A DNA stretch of 33,278 bases from Pseudomonadales bacterium. Its GTDB lineage: Bacteria > Pseudomonadota > Gammaproteobacteria > Pseudomonadales > Azotimanducaceae. Each line of letters starts with the position of its first letter. The first letter of the stretch is position 1. The translations under genes were made by a program, and so were the position numbers. The notes under the pieces are model-generated. The model was not told the origin of the DNA. It was given only the letters and a program-made list of their open reading frames with translations, and made no database searches. Location: positions 1-33,278 of the forward strand of contig JAJEIQ010000028.1 in the NCBI GenBank assembly GCA_022827905.1. The letters are read 5' to 3'. Shown piece after piece: positions 20,163-28,743 of this stretch.

Positions 20163-21392
20163 CTACATGCGCTCCAGGATCGTTGCCGTGCCCATGCCGC
20201 CCCCGGTGCACATGGCGACCAAGGCGGTTTCCTTGTCCAGCCGGTGCAACTGCTCCACGGCGGTGCCGATCAGCATGCCGCCGGTGGCGCCGATGGGGTG
20301 GCCCAAGGCGATGGCGCCGCCATCGACGTTGACCACGTCGTGATCGACCTCCATCTCCTTCATGAACTTGAGCACCACGGAAGCGAAGGCTTCGTTGATC
20401 TCGAACAGATCGATGTCATCGGTGGCCATGCCCGCCTTGTCCAGGCAACGCTGTGCCGCGGGCGCCGGGGCGGTGAGCATGATGAGCGGCTCCGTGCCGG
20501 CGGTGGCGGTCATGCGGATGCGGGCCTTGGGCTTGAGGCCGTGGGCCTTGGCGTAGTCGGGGCTTGTGACCAGCACGGCGCTGGCGCCATCGACCACCCC
20601 GGATGAGTTGCCGGCGTGGTGCATGTGGTCGATCTCCCTCACGTCGGGATAGACCTCCCGCACCATGTCCTTGAAGGGCCGGTCAAAGCCATCGAACTGG
20701 GTGTCCGCCATGGCGGCGAAGCTCGGCTTCAAGTCCTTGAGGCTCTCCAAGGTGGTGCCGGGCCGGGGGTGCTCGTCGCGGTCGAGTGCTAGGCTGCCAT
20801 CCTCGTTGTGGATGGGCACCAGTGACGGTTTGAACCGCCCTTCCTCGATGGAGCGTGCGGCCCGGGTCTGGCTCTCCACCGCGTAGGCATCCGCATCTTC
20901 GCGGGAGAAGCCCTCCAGGGTGGAAATCAGGTCGGCGGAGATGCCTTGGGGCACCTGCGGATGCCGTTCGCGCAGATGCTCGTTGTTGGCGTGAAAACCG
21001 GTTGCATGAACCGGCGCGTAGCGGGACATGAACTCAACCCCGCCGCCGATCACCGCCTCCTGCTGGCCGGACATGACGCCCATGGCGGCGAACGACACCG
21101 CCTGCTGGCCGCTGCCGCAGAAGCGGTGCAGGGTGACGCCGGTTACCGTCAGCGGCCAGCCGGCGTCCAGCACCGACATGCGGGCGATGTCATGGGCGTG
21201 GTCGCCGCTGCCGGCACCGCAGCCCGCCACCACGTCCTCTATGTCCGCCGGGTCGAAGCCGACGCGCTCCTGAAGGCCGTTCAGGACTTGGGCCAAGCAA
21301 CGTTGGGGATGGAGGTGGCTTAGGGAGCCGACGCCGGGCTTGCCCCGGCCTCGGGGCGAGCGGGCATGATCGATGATCCAAGCTTCGCGCAT
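20163..21392 (-). CDS. Acetyl-CoA C-acyltransferase / thiolase
   Basis: A 409-residue thiolase. The nucleophile is C92 in HRFCGSGQQ, the histidine H365 in GHPIGATGG, and the second cysteine C395 in CTGGGMGTA; all three are in place. [10 protein letters not shown] and FEINEAFA are further family motifs. These enzymes cleave 3-ketoacyl-CoA (beta-oxidation) or condense two acetyl-CoA. Which direction applies cannot be told; nearby acyl-CoA genes favour degradation. It is followed at once by the MAPEG gene. Upstream, after 67 bp, an SDR gene lies on the same strand, so an SDR-thiolase-MAPEG unit is possible. Confidence 0.93.
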   Translation of the reverse strand: MREAWIIDHARSPRGRGKPGVGSLSHLHPQRCLAQVLNGLQERVGFDPADIEDVVAGCGAGSGDHAHDIARMSVLDAGWPLTVTGVTLHRFCGSGQQAVSFAAMGVMSGQQEAVIGGGVEFMSRYAPVHATGFHANNEHLRERHPQVPQGISADLISTLEGFSREDADAYAVESQTRAARSIEEGRFKPSLVPIHNEDGSLALDRDEHPRPGTTLESLKDLKPSFAAMADTQFDGFDRPFKDMVREVYPDVREIDHMHHAGNSSGVVDGASAVLVTSPDYAKAHGLKPKARIRMTATAGTEPLIMLTAPAPAAQRCLDKAGMATDDIDLFEINEAFASVVLKFMKEMEVDHDVVNVDGGAIALGHPIGATGGMLIGTAVEQLHRLDKETALVAMCTGGGMGTATILERM

Positions 21393-21459
21393 GGTGTTGC
21401 CTCAGTGTGTGAAAGGGGATGGAAGCATTCTAGCGGGCCGATTCAGGGTTGTCGCCAAG

Positions 21460-22239
21460 TCACGAACTGAGGTAGCGCTCCTGCAACCGCCGCATGCCGT
21501 GCAGCCAGCGATCGTAGTCCGTGGACTTGCGGCGGATGTACTCCGCCACCTCCGGGTGCGGCAGCACCAGGAAGCGTTCCTCCCGCAAGGCTTCGATGAC
21601 CGCGTCGGCCGCCTGTTCCGGTTCGATCATGCCATCGACGCCCGCCACGCCGGGGCCATCCGCGGTCATCGCGGTGCGCACCGCCTGCGGGCAGAGCACG
21701 GACACCTTGATGCCGTCCCGGCCGTGGGTGATTGCAATCCACTCGGCCAAGGCGACTGCGGCGTGCTTGGTGACCGCGTAGGTGACCGAGCCGATTTGGG
21801 TGAGCAGGCCGGCGGCGGAGGCGGTGTTCAACAGGTAGCCGCCGCCCCGAGCGATCATCTTGGGCACCAGATGGCGGGCCACCCAGATGTGCGATTGGGT
21901 ATTGACCCGCCAGATGGTGTCCCACACCTCGTCGGGCTCATCGAGGCCCTTGCCGAGGCCGATGCCGGCGTTGGAGCAAAACAGGTCGATGGGGCCGAAG
22001 CGGCTTTCGGTGTCGTCGATCAGGTCGATCAACTCGGCCTCGACGCCCACATCGACTTGGCGGGCGGCGGCGGACCCACTGGCGGAGCCAATGCGCTCGG
22101 CCACGGCTGCGGCGCCGTCGCCGTTCAGGTCGGCCACCACCACTTGGCGCGCCCCTTCAGCGGCGAACCGCTCGCACATCGCTTTGCCGATGCCGCTCGC
22201 ACCGCCGGTGACGACGATGGTCTTGTCTTGAACTTCCAT
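21460..22239 (-). CDS. Short-chain dehydrogenase/reductase
   Basis: A 259-residue classical SDR. TGGASGIG at 11-18 binds NAD(P), NAGIG follows the fourth strand, the serine lies in NTASAAGLL, and the catalytic Tyr-Lys pair is in TYAVTKHA, so the active site is complete. An aspartate after the second strand (VVADLN) favours NAD over NADP. The ATG at 22239 has GGGGAG upstream; the frame extends nine codons further to 22266, less likely. The gene is divergent from the dehydratase gene and upstream of thiolase. A C-terminal DYDRWLHGMRRLQ segment is found in a subgroup of SDRs of unknown substrate. Confidence 0.92.
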   Translation of the reverse strand: MEVQDKTIVVTGGASGIGKAMCERFAAEGARQVVVADLNGDGAAAVAERIGSASGSAAARQVDVGVEAELIDLIDDTESRFGPIDLFCSNAGIGLGKGLDEPDEVWDTIWRVNTQSHIWVARHLVPKMIARGGGYLLNTASAAGLLTQIGSVTYAVTKHAAVALAEWIAITHGRDGIKVSVLCPQAVRTAMTADGPGVAGVDGMIEPEQAADAVIEALREERFLVLPHPEVAEYIRRKSTDYDRWLHGMRRLQERYLSS

Positions 22240-22282
22240 GAGGGCTCCCCGGACAAAGACACACACATTAGACGCATCGGAT

Positions 22283-22303
22283 GTTCGATTCTATAGTTCG
22301 AAC
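22283..22303. promoter_or_regulatory. Inverted repeat over a -10 element
   Basis: GTTCGA (22283-22288) and TCGAAC (22298-22303) flank TATAGT (22292-22297), a 5/6 match to the -10 consensus, with TTAGAC (22268-22273) 18 bp upstream. It lies in the 103-bp gap between the SDR and dehydratase genes. It reads as a repressible promoter for the dehydratase, but the factor is unknown. Confidence 0.4.
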
Positions 22304-22342
22304 CTCCGCCGGCGGCGTTTGCCGGCACTGTGTGGAGACCTG

Positions 22343-23305
22343 ATGTTTGACTTGGCTGGCCTCGAGCAGGCGCGGGATGTGGTGGCCGCCGCCATGCCGC
22401 CGACGCCCCAGTACTGCTGGCCGGGGCTGTGCGGGCAATTGGGCTGCGAAGTCTGGGTGAAGCACGAAAACCACACCCCGATTGGCGCTTTCAAGGTGCG
22501 CGGCGGCCTGGTTCTGCTCGATGAGCTGAAGAACGCCGGACAATTGCCGGATCGGATCGTGACGGCCACCCGAGGCAATCACGGCCAGAGCATCCCGTTC
22601 GCTGCCCGCCGCGTTGGCGTGCCGGTCACCGTGTTTGCGCCCAAGGGCAACAGCGTGGAAAAAAACCAAGCGATGCGGGGCTGGGGCGCCGAATTGGTTG
22701 AGTTCGGCAACGACTTCGAGGATGCCCGCCTTGAGGCGGTGCGCCGCGCCGACTTGGAAGGCGCGCTGGTCGTGCCGCCCTTTCATCCGGCCTTGGTGCG
22801 GGGGGTGGCGACCTACGCCTTGGAGTTGTTCACTGCGGTTGCGGATCTGGACGCGGTCTATGTGCCCATCGGCATGGGTTCAGGCATCTGTGGCCTGATT
22901 CGGACGCGAGATATCCTGGGGCTGAAGACGGACATCATCGGCGTGGTCGCCGCCAAAGCCCCGGCCATGGCGCGCAGTGTGGCAGCGGGGGAGGTCGTGG
23001 CCACCGATTCCGCCGACACCTTCGCCGACGGCGTGGCCTGCCGGGTGCCGATGGCGGAGCCCTTGGCCATCGTCCAGCAGGGCGCCGCTCGCGTCGTCGA
23101 GGTCAGCGAGGCGGAAATCGCCGAGGCCATGCGCACGCTGTACCGCCTGACCCACAATGTCGCCGAAGGCGCCGGTGCCGCCGCCCTAGCCGCGCTCACG
23201 CAGGAGCGGGAGCGACAGGCGGGCAAGCGGGTTGGCGTCATTCTGTCCGGCGGCAACGTGGATGCGGAGGTGTTCCGCACCGTGCTGGCTGGCGAAGTGC
23301 CTTGA
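22343..23305 (+). CDS. PLP-dependent threonine/serine dehydratase-like enzyme
   Basis: The 320-residue fold-type II PLP enzyme matches threonine/serine ammonia-lyases of the short type (no ACT regulatory domain). WVKHENHTPIGAFKVRGG holds the Schiff-base lysine K51. ATRGNHGQSIPFAAR is the substrate carboxylate loop. The usual glycine-rich phosphate loop appears as PIGMGSGICGL, a small change from GGGGL. VILSGGNVD near the end is standard. It may deaminate threonine, serine or hydroxyaspartate; a hydroxyectoine EutB-like role is a further possibility that the neighbourhood does not support. The ATG at 22343 follows GGAG by five bases. It converges on the MDR gene with a 10-bp gap. Confidence 0.88.
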   Translation: MFDLAGLEQARDVVAAAMPPTPQYCWPGLCGQLGCEVWVKHENHTPIGAFKVRGGLVLLDELKNAGQLPDRIVTATRGNHGQSIPFAARRVGVPVTVFAPKGNSVEKNQAMRGWGAELVEFGNDFEDARLEAVRRADLEGALVVPPFHPALVRGVATYALELFTAVADLDAVYVPIGMGSGICGLIRTRDILGLKTDIIGVVAAKAPAMARSVAAGEVVATDSADTFADGVACRVPMAEPLAIVQQGAARVVEVSEAEIAEAMRTLYRLTHNVAEGAGAAALAALTQERERQAGKRVGVILSGGNVDAEVFRTVLAGEVP

Positions 23306-23315
23306 CCTTGGCCCG

Positions 23316-24341
23316 CTAAGCGCTTTCGATCTCGTAGCCGTTCATCGTTACCACGCATTTCCCGACCACTTCCCTGTCTTCGAGCATGCGCATCGCGTCC
23401 ACTGCGCGTTCGAGCGGGAAACCGGCGCAGACGTACGGGTCGATGATGCCGGACTGCGCCAGCTCAAGAACCGCGGCGCGGATCCGCCGCCCCAAGGTGG
23501 GATTGCGGCGGCCGATTTCGCCGGCCCGCACCCCGATGACGGAAACGCTCTTGATGAGCACCAGGTTCACCGGCGCGGCAGGCCAGCGGCCGCCGACGAA
23601 GCCGATGCTGAGAATGCGCCCGCACCAGTTGATGCAGCGCATCGACTCGTCGAACACATCGCCGCCCACCGGGTCGTAGATCACGTCCGCGCCGCCGGCC
23701 CCCGTGATCCTCTTGACCTCGTCGCGGAAGCCGCCCAAGGAGCCGTCCGGCAGTGTGTAGTTGATGACGGCATCGGCGCCGCGGGATTTGACCACGGCCA
23801 GTTTGTCATCCCGGCCACCCGTGCCGATGACCTTGGCGCCGTAGTGCTTGCCGAGCTCCACCGCCGCCAGTCCGACGCCGCCGGTGGCGCCGTGAACCAG
23901 CAGCCACTCCCCGGCCTGGAGGTTGCCGCGCACCGCCAGCGCCACATAGGCGGTGGTGTAGGCGGTGCGATAGGAGGCTGCCTGGGCATAGGTCAGGTTG
24001 CCCGGCATGGGATCCACGGCGCCAGCAGGCAAGTTGAGCGCCTCAGCGAATCCGCCGTTCAGCGTACCGAAGCAGACGGAATCGCCTTCCCGAAACTGGG
24101 AGACGCCAGCGCCCACCGCCGCCACTTCGCCCGCACCCTCGCCGCCCGGGGCAAAGGGCCGGGGTGGCTTATGCTGGTGGGTGCCCTGAATCATCATCAG
24201 GTCCGGGTAGTTGACGGCGCAGGCCTTGGTGCGCACCTGCACCTGTCCCGGCCCCGGATCGGGCAACTCGATTTCATCAAGGCTGACCGAGGCGATGTCG
24301 TCGCTTGTTTCGTGACAGCGAATCGTTCTTATGCGCGCCAA
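23316..24341 (-). CDS. Zinc-free MDR / NADPH:quinone oxidoreductase-like
   Basis: About 341 residues of the medium-chain dehydrogenase superfamily, quinone-oxidoreductase branch: CAVNYPDLMMIQG near the N-terminus, PGGEGAGEV, and the nucleotide loop GATGGVGLAAVELGKHYGA. The catalytic zinc cysteine of alcohol dehydrogenases is replaced, as in QOR proteins. No ATG precedes the conserved start; I use the TTG at 24341, twelve bases after GGAGG. The frame extends to another TTG at 24419, which is less likely. The next gene upstream on this strand is the CoA-transferase (its stop at 24441), so the two may be co-transcribed. Substrate unknown; such enzymes often reduce enones or acryloyl-CoA. Confidence 0.87.
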   Translation of the reverse strand: MARIRTIRCHETSDDIASVSLDEIELPDPGPGQVQVRTKACAVNYPDLMMIQGTHQHKPPRPFAPGGEGAGEVAAVGAGVSQFREGDSVCFGTLNGGFAEALNLPAGAVDPMPGNLTYAQAASYRTAYTTAYVALAVRGNLQAGEWLLVHGATGGVGLAAVELGKHYGAKVIGTGGRDDKLAVVKSRGADAVINYTLPDGSLGGFRDEVKRITGAGGADVIYDPVGGDVFDESMRCINWCGRILSIGFVGGRWPAAPVNLVLIKSVSVIGVRAGEIGRRNPTLGRRIRAAVLELAQSGIIDPYVCAGFPLERAVDAMRMLEDREVVGKCVVTMNGYEIESA

Positions 24342-24440
24342 AGCGGTCTGATGCCTCCGGCAGTTGGTTGGAGAAGTCGGCGCGAGGATACAGGGTTGGG
24401 CGCGTAGTGGCGACGACAACCGATGGCGGCTATCGGTGCC

Positions 24441-25652
24441 TCAGTTGATGGCCCCGCTTTTCTTCAGCTTGCCAATTTGGTCCCAGTCGTAGCCGAGCTC
24501 CAGCAGCACTTCCTCCGTGTGCTCGCCGAACTCCGGCGCGCGCTCCAGGGGTGGTGATTGTTCGTTGAATTGAACCGGAGCAGGCGCCAGCGTCAGGGTG
24601 CGCCCGTTCCCCCAGTCGACGGCCTGCAAGTAGCCGTTTTCTAGTGCCTGACCGTCGTCATTCAAGTCGGTGACGGCTTGCACGACGGTCCACTGCCCCC
24701 GTTGCCGGGCGAGGCGGTTGACCCATTCCGACAAGGGCCGTCTGGCGAATTCGGCGGACAGTTCCTCAATGCAGGCTCTTCGATTGTCGGCCCGCGACTT
24801 GCGCGTGGCGAATCGCGGATCGTCGATTAGGTCCTTGCGGCCGATGGCTTCGCAAAAGCCCGGCCAGTATCGGTCAGAGTGCAGCATCACCAGCTTGATG
24901 AACCGGTTGTCGCTTGTTTCGTAATGGACGCCGATCGGGTTGGGTTGCTCGTGCCTGTCCGTTGGAACCAACTCGTCGGTGCCGGTCAGATTGGCGCCGA
25001 CCAGGCCGGCCTGCATCGCCCAGATTCCCGAACTCAGCAACGATACATCGACCGTCAGGGCTTCCCCGGTTCGTTCCCGGTGAAAGAGCGCGGCCGCCAG
25101 CCCTCCAGCGAACGCGAGCCCGGTCTGGCCATCTCCGAAGCCGGGCGTCGGAATGGACACCAACTCCCCACCGGCGCGCGTGGCCGCGGACGCCGCCCCG
25201 CTGCGCAGCCAATAGATGCTCTCGAAGCCGCCTAAGTCCGCCTCCTCCCCCTTGGGACCATGGGCGCTGCCGCGGCCGTAGATGATGTTCGGATTGGCCG
25301 CTCGAATGTCTTCCACGTCGATGCGCAACTTGGCGCGTGCGGAGGGCAGGTAGTTGGTGATGAAGACGTCCGCGCGCCGGGCAAGTTCGAGGACGATCGC
25401 ACGGCCATCGGCCAAGGTGAGGTCGATGCCCACCGAACGTTTGCCGCGATTGAAGGTGTCCCACAGGAAGTTGATGCCCTCCACATCCGCAGGCACGCCC
25501 CACCCGGACAGGCCGCGCATGAAATCACCCTGCTGCGCGTGCTCCACCTTGATGACCTCTGCCCCCCAGTCGCTCAGGATCGCTGCTGCGGACGGGGCCA
25601 GTGCGAACTGCGCTATCTCCAACACCCGCACACCCTTCATTACGCCAACCAT
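24441..25652 (-). CDS. CaiB/BaiF family (class III) CoA-transferase
   Basis: The 403-residue enzyme has the class III pattern: [31 protein letters not shown] at the N-terminus, [11 protein letters not shown], and the catalytic aspartate D174 in FGDGQTGL that forms the anhydride with the CoA donor. These enzymes move CoA between carboxylic acids. The donor and acceptor cannot be read; neighbours (MDR reductase, LLM oxidoreductase, SRPBCC protein) suggest catabolism of an organic acid. The ATG at 25652 is preceded by AAGG; an internal ATG four codons later is possible. Length is normal. The gene is divergent from the LLM oxidoreductase over 67 bp. Confidence 0.92.
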   Translation of the reverse strand: MVGVMKGVRVLEIAQFALAPSAAAILSDWGAEVIKVEHAQQGDFMRGLSGWGVPADVEGINFLWDTFNRGKRSVGIDLTLADGRAIVLELARRADVFITNYLPSARAKLRIDVEDIRAANPNIIYGRGSAHGPKGEEADLGGFESIYWLRSGAASAATRAGGELVSIPTPGFGDGQTGLAFAGGLAAALFHRERTGEALTVDVSLLSSGIWAMQAGLVGANLTGTDELVPTDRHEQPNPIGVHYETSDNRFIKLVMLHSDRYWPGFCEAIGRKDLIDDPRFATRKSRADNRRACIEELSAEFARRPLSEWVNRLARQRGQWTVVQAVTDLNDDGQALENGYLQAVDWGNGRTLTLAPAPVQFNEQSPPLERAPEFGEHTEEVLLELGYDWDQIGKLKKSGAIN

Positions 25653-25689
25653 CGGTGCCTTGTCACTCCTTGCTCGGTGGACGGGGCGA

Positions 25690-25695
25690 TATAAT
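25690..25695 (+). promoter_or_regulatory. -10 element TATAAT before LLM oxidoreductase gene
   Basis: A perfect TATAAT lies 25 bases before the ATG at 25720 in otherwise GC-rich DNA. No good -35 hexamer is found at 16-18 bp, so an activator may be needed. A start of transcription near 25702 would leave a short leader with GAGGGG as ribosome site. Confidence 0.5.
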
Positions 25696-25719
25696 AGTTA
25701 CGTGTGAGGGGCTGTCGAC

Positions 25720-26607
25720 ATGAAAGTAGGGATTGCAGCGGCATTTGGCGATTCGCCGCTTCGGGACATCGGGTTCCTGAAGGCGTTTGCCCAGACTGCC
25801 GAGGAATGCGGGTTTAACTCTCTCTGGGTGCCTGAGCACATCGTGTTCTTCACCCGCTACACAGACCCTTACCCGCATACGCCCGATGGCGTCGCGCCTT
25901 GGAAGGGCCGGTTCGGGCTCTACGATCCGATGCTGGTCTGCACGGTGGCGGCTTGCGTCACGACGCGCCTGCGGCTCGGCTCCGCCGTGCTTATCGTGCC
26001 GGAAAGGCCGCCGCTCCTGCTTGCCAAGGAGATCATGACCCTCGACCACATCGCCGAAGGCCGCTTTGAGTTCGGCGCAGGCCTCGGCTGGTCCTCCCAG
26101 GAATACGCGGCGCTGGGCGTGCCTTGGCAGCGGCGTGGCAAGCGCTTCGATGAATACCTTGAGGCGATCAAGGCGGCGTGGTCCGCGGAGACCGCCGCGT
26201 TCAACGGTGAGTTCGTGCAATTCGAGGACGCGGTGCTGCAGCCTCAACCCCTGACCCAGGGCGGCCCGCCCATCCTGATCGGCGGCAATTCGGATTTCGC
26301 CATTCGCCGGGCGCTGCGCATCGGCGACGGCTGGATTGGCGTGGGCACACGTTATGACGATCCGGAACCCCTGCTCGCCCGGGTGCACGCGGCGCTCGAC
26401 AAGGACGGCCGCCCTCAAGACCGTGACTTTCAAATCAAGCTGAGCCTGCCTTATTCGCCGCGCAACTCGGACGACGACCTGTTGAAGCTGATTCGCACCA
26501 CCGCCAGCCTCGGCCTGCACGAGCTGGTGCTGCAGTTGCCGGTGCGGGCAAAGCACCTGGAAAGCGACATGCAACGCTGGAGTGGGTTGCTTGGTCTGAT
26601 CGGTTGA
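25720..26607 (+). CDS. LLM-class (luciferase-like) flavin/F420-dependent oxidoreductase
   Basis: The 295-residue TIM-barrel protein belongs to the bacterial luciferase-like superfamily. Typical segments are AEECGFNSLWVPEHI, TTRLRLGSAVLIVPERPPLLLAKEIMTLDHIAEGRFEFGAGLGW, and ILIGGNSDFAIRRALRIGDGWIGV. Members use FMN or F420; annotation as F420-dependent is common for this subgroup, but a gammaproteobacterium may well use FMN. It could be a monooxygenase acting on the acid handled by the divergent CoA-transferase. The ATG at 25720 follows GAGGGG. The stop is 13 bases from that of the convergent SRPBCC-like gene. Confidence 0.9.
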   Translation: MKVGIAAAFGDSPLRDIGFLKAFAQTAEECGFNSLWVPEHIVFFTRYTDPYPHTPDGVAPWKGRFGLYDPMLVCTVAACVTTRLRLGSAVLIVPERPPLLLAKEIMTLDHIAEGRFEFGAGLGWSSQEYAALGVPWQRRGKRFDEYLEAIKAAWSAETAAFNGEFVQFEDAVLQPQPLTQGGPPILIGGNSDFAIRRALRIGDGWIGVGTRYDDPEPLLARVHAALDKDGRPQDRDFQIKLSLPYSPRNSDDDLLKLIRTTASLGLHELVLQLPVRAKHLESDMQRWSGLLGLIG

Positions 26608-26619
26608 CGCGGCGCCCGC

Positions 26620-27159
26620 CTAGCGACTTCGCCCTGCCTTGCGGATGTTCTGGGCCGCCGTGGTAAAGAAAGTGCACAGGTAGAAGGGAAACGCATCCCC
26701 CTGAGCCTCCGTGCGGGCATTGCCGGTGTCGTGACGGTACTCACCCTCCCAGACCAGGGTGCAGGATTGATCGCTGACGGGTTCCACCTTAAACGAGCCG
26801 CCCCCTTTCAGAAAGCTGTGGCTGTCCGAGGTGAGGTACTCGAAGAACATATCCTGTTCGTTGAACTGGGTGATGTCGAACTCGTGGGAGACGTTCGCGT
26901 CGGGCCGGGTGGCGTCGTAGGGATTGGGGATCTGGTAGGTCATGATGACACGCCCGCCTTTTTCAACGACGCCGCCTTCCACTGAGGGTTGGCTGTACCG
27001 GGTCGGCCAGAGCCAACTGTTGCGGTAATCGATGAGCGTTGCGAGCCATTCCTGCCAAACGTCCCGGGCTGGCATGCTGACATTGGCCTCGAAACGGTAA
27101 GGGTACTTGACTAGCTGGTCATCGGATTCGCGCGTGGTGGTCAAGGTGTAGTCGTGCAT
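26620..27159 (-). CDS. SRPBCC / START-like domain protein
   Basis: A 179-residue soluble protein I recognise only at fold level: alternating strands starting at YRFEANVSMPARDVWQEWLATLIDYRNS (helix-grip opening), then several strands ending with a long C-terminal helix, as in SRPBCC/polyketide cyclase-like proteins that bind hydrophobic ligands. No catalytic residues can be assigned. The ATG at 27159 has no Shine-Dalgarno; instead a run of 12 G (on its strand) ends five bases upstream. That run and an inverted repeat further up may control it. It converges on the LLM gene. Its role is unknown; ligand binding or lipid transfer is a guess. Confidence 0.6.
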   Translation of the reverse strand: MHDYTLTTTRESDDQLVKYPYRFEANVSMPARDVWQEWLATLIDYRNSWLWPTRYSQPSVEGGVVEKGGRVIMTYQIPNPYDATRPDANVSHEFDITQFNEQDMFFEYLTSDSHSFLKGGGSFKVEPVSDQSCTLVWEGEYRHDTGNARTEAQGDAFPFYLCTFFTTAAQNIRKAGRSR

Positions 27160-27164
27160 TGGCG

Positions 27165-27176
27165 CCCCCCCCCCCC
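27165..27176. repeat. 12-base C homopolymer before the SRPBCC gene
   Basis: Twelve consecutive C on the plus strand (G on the gene's strand) occupy positions -6 to -17 from the start codon, in place of a ribosome-binding site. Tracts of this length slip easily in replication and sequencing. It may be a contingency locus or may contain a length error. Confidence 0.85.
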
Positions 27177-27181
27177 GTGAC

Positions 27182-27207
27182 TTTGTTGTGGCTATTGTGA
27201 CAACAAA
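27182..27207. promoter_or_regulatory. 8-bp inverted repeat upstream of SRPBCC gene
   Basis: TTTGTTGT (27182-27189) and ACAACAAA (27200-27207) form perfect arms around ten bases. Position, 23 bases upstream of the start codon, and AT richness fit an operator of a dimeric repressor. No regulator gene is adjacent. Confidence 0.45.
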
Positions 27208-27225
27208 TGCTAGTCGGGCACCACG

Positions 27226-27241
27226 CCGGCGTCAACGCCGG
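27226..27241. other. GC-rich hairpin after gltX
   Basis: CCGGCGT and ACGCCGG flank two bases in the short gap between gltX and the SRPBCC gene. It could end gltX transcription, but no T tract follows on the gltX strand, so a classical intrinsic terminator is unlikely. Confidence 0.3.
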
Positions 27242-27253
27242 GACTACTCTCCA

Positions 27254-28720
27254 CTACTCAATCTGTTTTTCCAGCCGTTTGCGCTGCTTGTTGGACAGGC
27301 CCAGCGCGTCGAGCGCTTCGCGCAGGCGCACTCGGGTGATGTCGGCGCCGAGAAAGGCCATGGAGTCGAACAGCGGCAGGGCGACCGGCCGTCCGCTGAT
27401 GGCGATGAACAGGGGGGCTAGGAAGTCCCGCAGGCTCAAGCCCATACGCTCGGCGTTGGCTTTGCACAGGTCGAGCAGTGCGTCCTGGCGCCACTCGGCC
27501 AAGGCATCGCAGGCCCGCGCCGTGCGGAAGAGAACTTCCACGACTTGGTCTCGGCTGAGCTTCTTGTGGGTGAAGTCCTGCTCGCTTAAGGGCCGCCGGT
27601 CGCCGAGCAGGTAGTCCACCTGGGCGGCGATGTCGGCGAAGCGCTCGGTGCGCGTTTGAATGAGAGGGGTGAGCGGCGCCAAGCGCTGGCGGTTGATGGC
27701 CCAATCCTGCAGCCGGTCCATGAAGGCGTCGGCGTTGAGCCCGCGGATGTGCTGCCCATTCACCCAATTCAGTTTTTCGAAGTCGAAGATCGGTCCGCCA
27801 AGGGAGACGCGGTCTAGGGAAAAGGCCTGCAGGAACTCCGCCCTGGAGAAAATCTCCCGCTCGTCGGGCATCGAAAAACCCATCAGGGCCAAGTAGTTGG
27901 CGAGTGCTTCGGGCAGGTAGCCGACGTCACGAAAGTAGTCGATGCTGGTAGGGTTGCGGCGCTTGGAGAGCTTGCTCTGATCGGGATTGCGCAGCAGCGG
28001 CAGATGGGCGAGGGCTGGCATCGGCCAACCGAAGTAGTCAAACAGCAGCTTGTGCTTGGGCGTGGAGTTGATCCACTCCTCGCCGCGCAGGATGTGGGTG
28101 ATGCCCATGAGGTGGTCGTCCACCACCACCGCGAGGTGATAGGTGGGGAAGCCGTCCGCCTTGAGCAGCACCTGCATGTCGATCTGGCTGCATGGAATCG
28201 CTATGTCGCCCCGCAGCTCATCGCGAAAGCGGCATTCCCCCTCGCTGGGCACCCGCATGCGGACCACCGAAGTCTCCCCTGCGGCCTGCTTGGCCGACAC
28301 CTCGGCCCCGGAGAGGTTCAGGCAGCGGCCGTCGTACCCCACCGGGGCGCCCGCTGCCCGCTGTTCGGCGCGCATGGCGTCCAGGCGCTCGGCGGTGCAG
28401 AAGCAGTGGAAGGCGTGGCCTTGGTCGACGAGTTGCTGGGCGTACTGACGGTAGGTGTCCGTACGCTCGCTCTGCCGGTAGGGACCGTGCGGACCGCCGA
28501 TGTCCGGCCCCTCGTCCCAAGGGAGGTCCAGCCAGTTCAGCGCCGCCAGAATGCGCGCTTCGGATGCCTCGCTGCTGCGGGCTTGGTCGGTATCCTCGAT
28601 GCGCAGCACGAACTCGCCGCCTTGGCTCTTGGCGAAGGCCCAGTTGAACAGCGCCATGTAGGCGGTGCCGACGTGCGGGTCACCCGTCGGCGATGGGGCG
28701 GCTCGGGTGCGTATGCTCAT
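27254..28720 (-). CDS. gltX: Glutamyl-tRNA synthetase
   Basis: The 488-residue class I synthetase charges tRNA-Glu. The ATP motifs are PSPTGDPHVG at 9-18 (HIGH-like) and KLSKR at 250-254 (KMSKS-like). IRTRAAPSPTG, LRIEDTDQ, VVDDHLMGITHILRGEEW and HLPLLRNPDQ are typical for GltX. Length is normal for a full enzyme with an anticodon-binding domain, so it is not the short YadB/GluQ type. The ATG at 28720 has only a weak GGGTCGGTG upstream; the frame is open to 28819 but overlaps lpxC and is not used. lpxC ends 23 bases upstream on the same strand, so the two are likely one transcript. Confidence 0.96.
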   Translation of the reverse strand: MSIRTRAAPSPTGDPHVGTAYMALFNWAFAKSQGGEFVLRIEDTDQARSSEASEARILAALNWLDLPWDEGPDIGGPHGPYRQSERTDTYRQYAQQLVDQGHAFHCFCTAERLDAMRAEQRAAGAPVGYDGRCLNLSGAEVSAKQAAGETSVVRMRVPSEGECRFRDELRGDIAIPCSQIDMQVLLKADGFPTYHLAVVVDDHLMGITHILRGEEWINSTPKHKLLFDYFGWPMPALAHLPLLRNPDQSKLSKRRNPTSIDYFRDVGYLPEALANYLALMGFSMPDEREIFSRAEFLQAFSLDRVSLGGPIFDFEKLNWVNGQHIRGLNADAFMDRLQDWAINRQRLAPLTPLIQTRTERFADIAAQVDYLLGDRRPLSEQDFTHKKLSRDQVVEVLFRTARACDALAEWRQDALLDLCKANAERMGLSLRDFLAPLFIAISGRPVALPLFDSMAFLGADITRVRLREALDALGLSNKQRKRLEKQIE

Positions 28721-28743
28721 CGGCACCGACCCGGCGCGAGCTC

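Noticed and set aside
27226-27241. Hairpin after gltX as an intrinsic terminator
   Set aside because: The stem is good, but no T tract follows on the gltX strand, so it is listed only as a hairpin.
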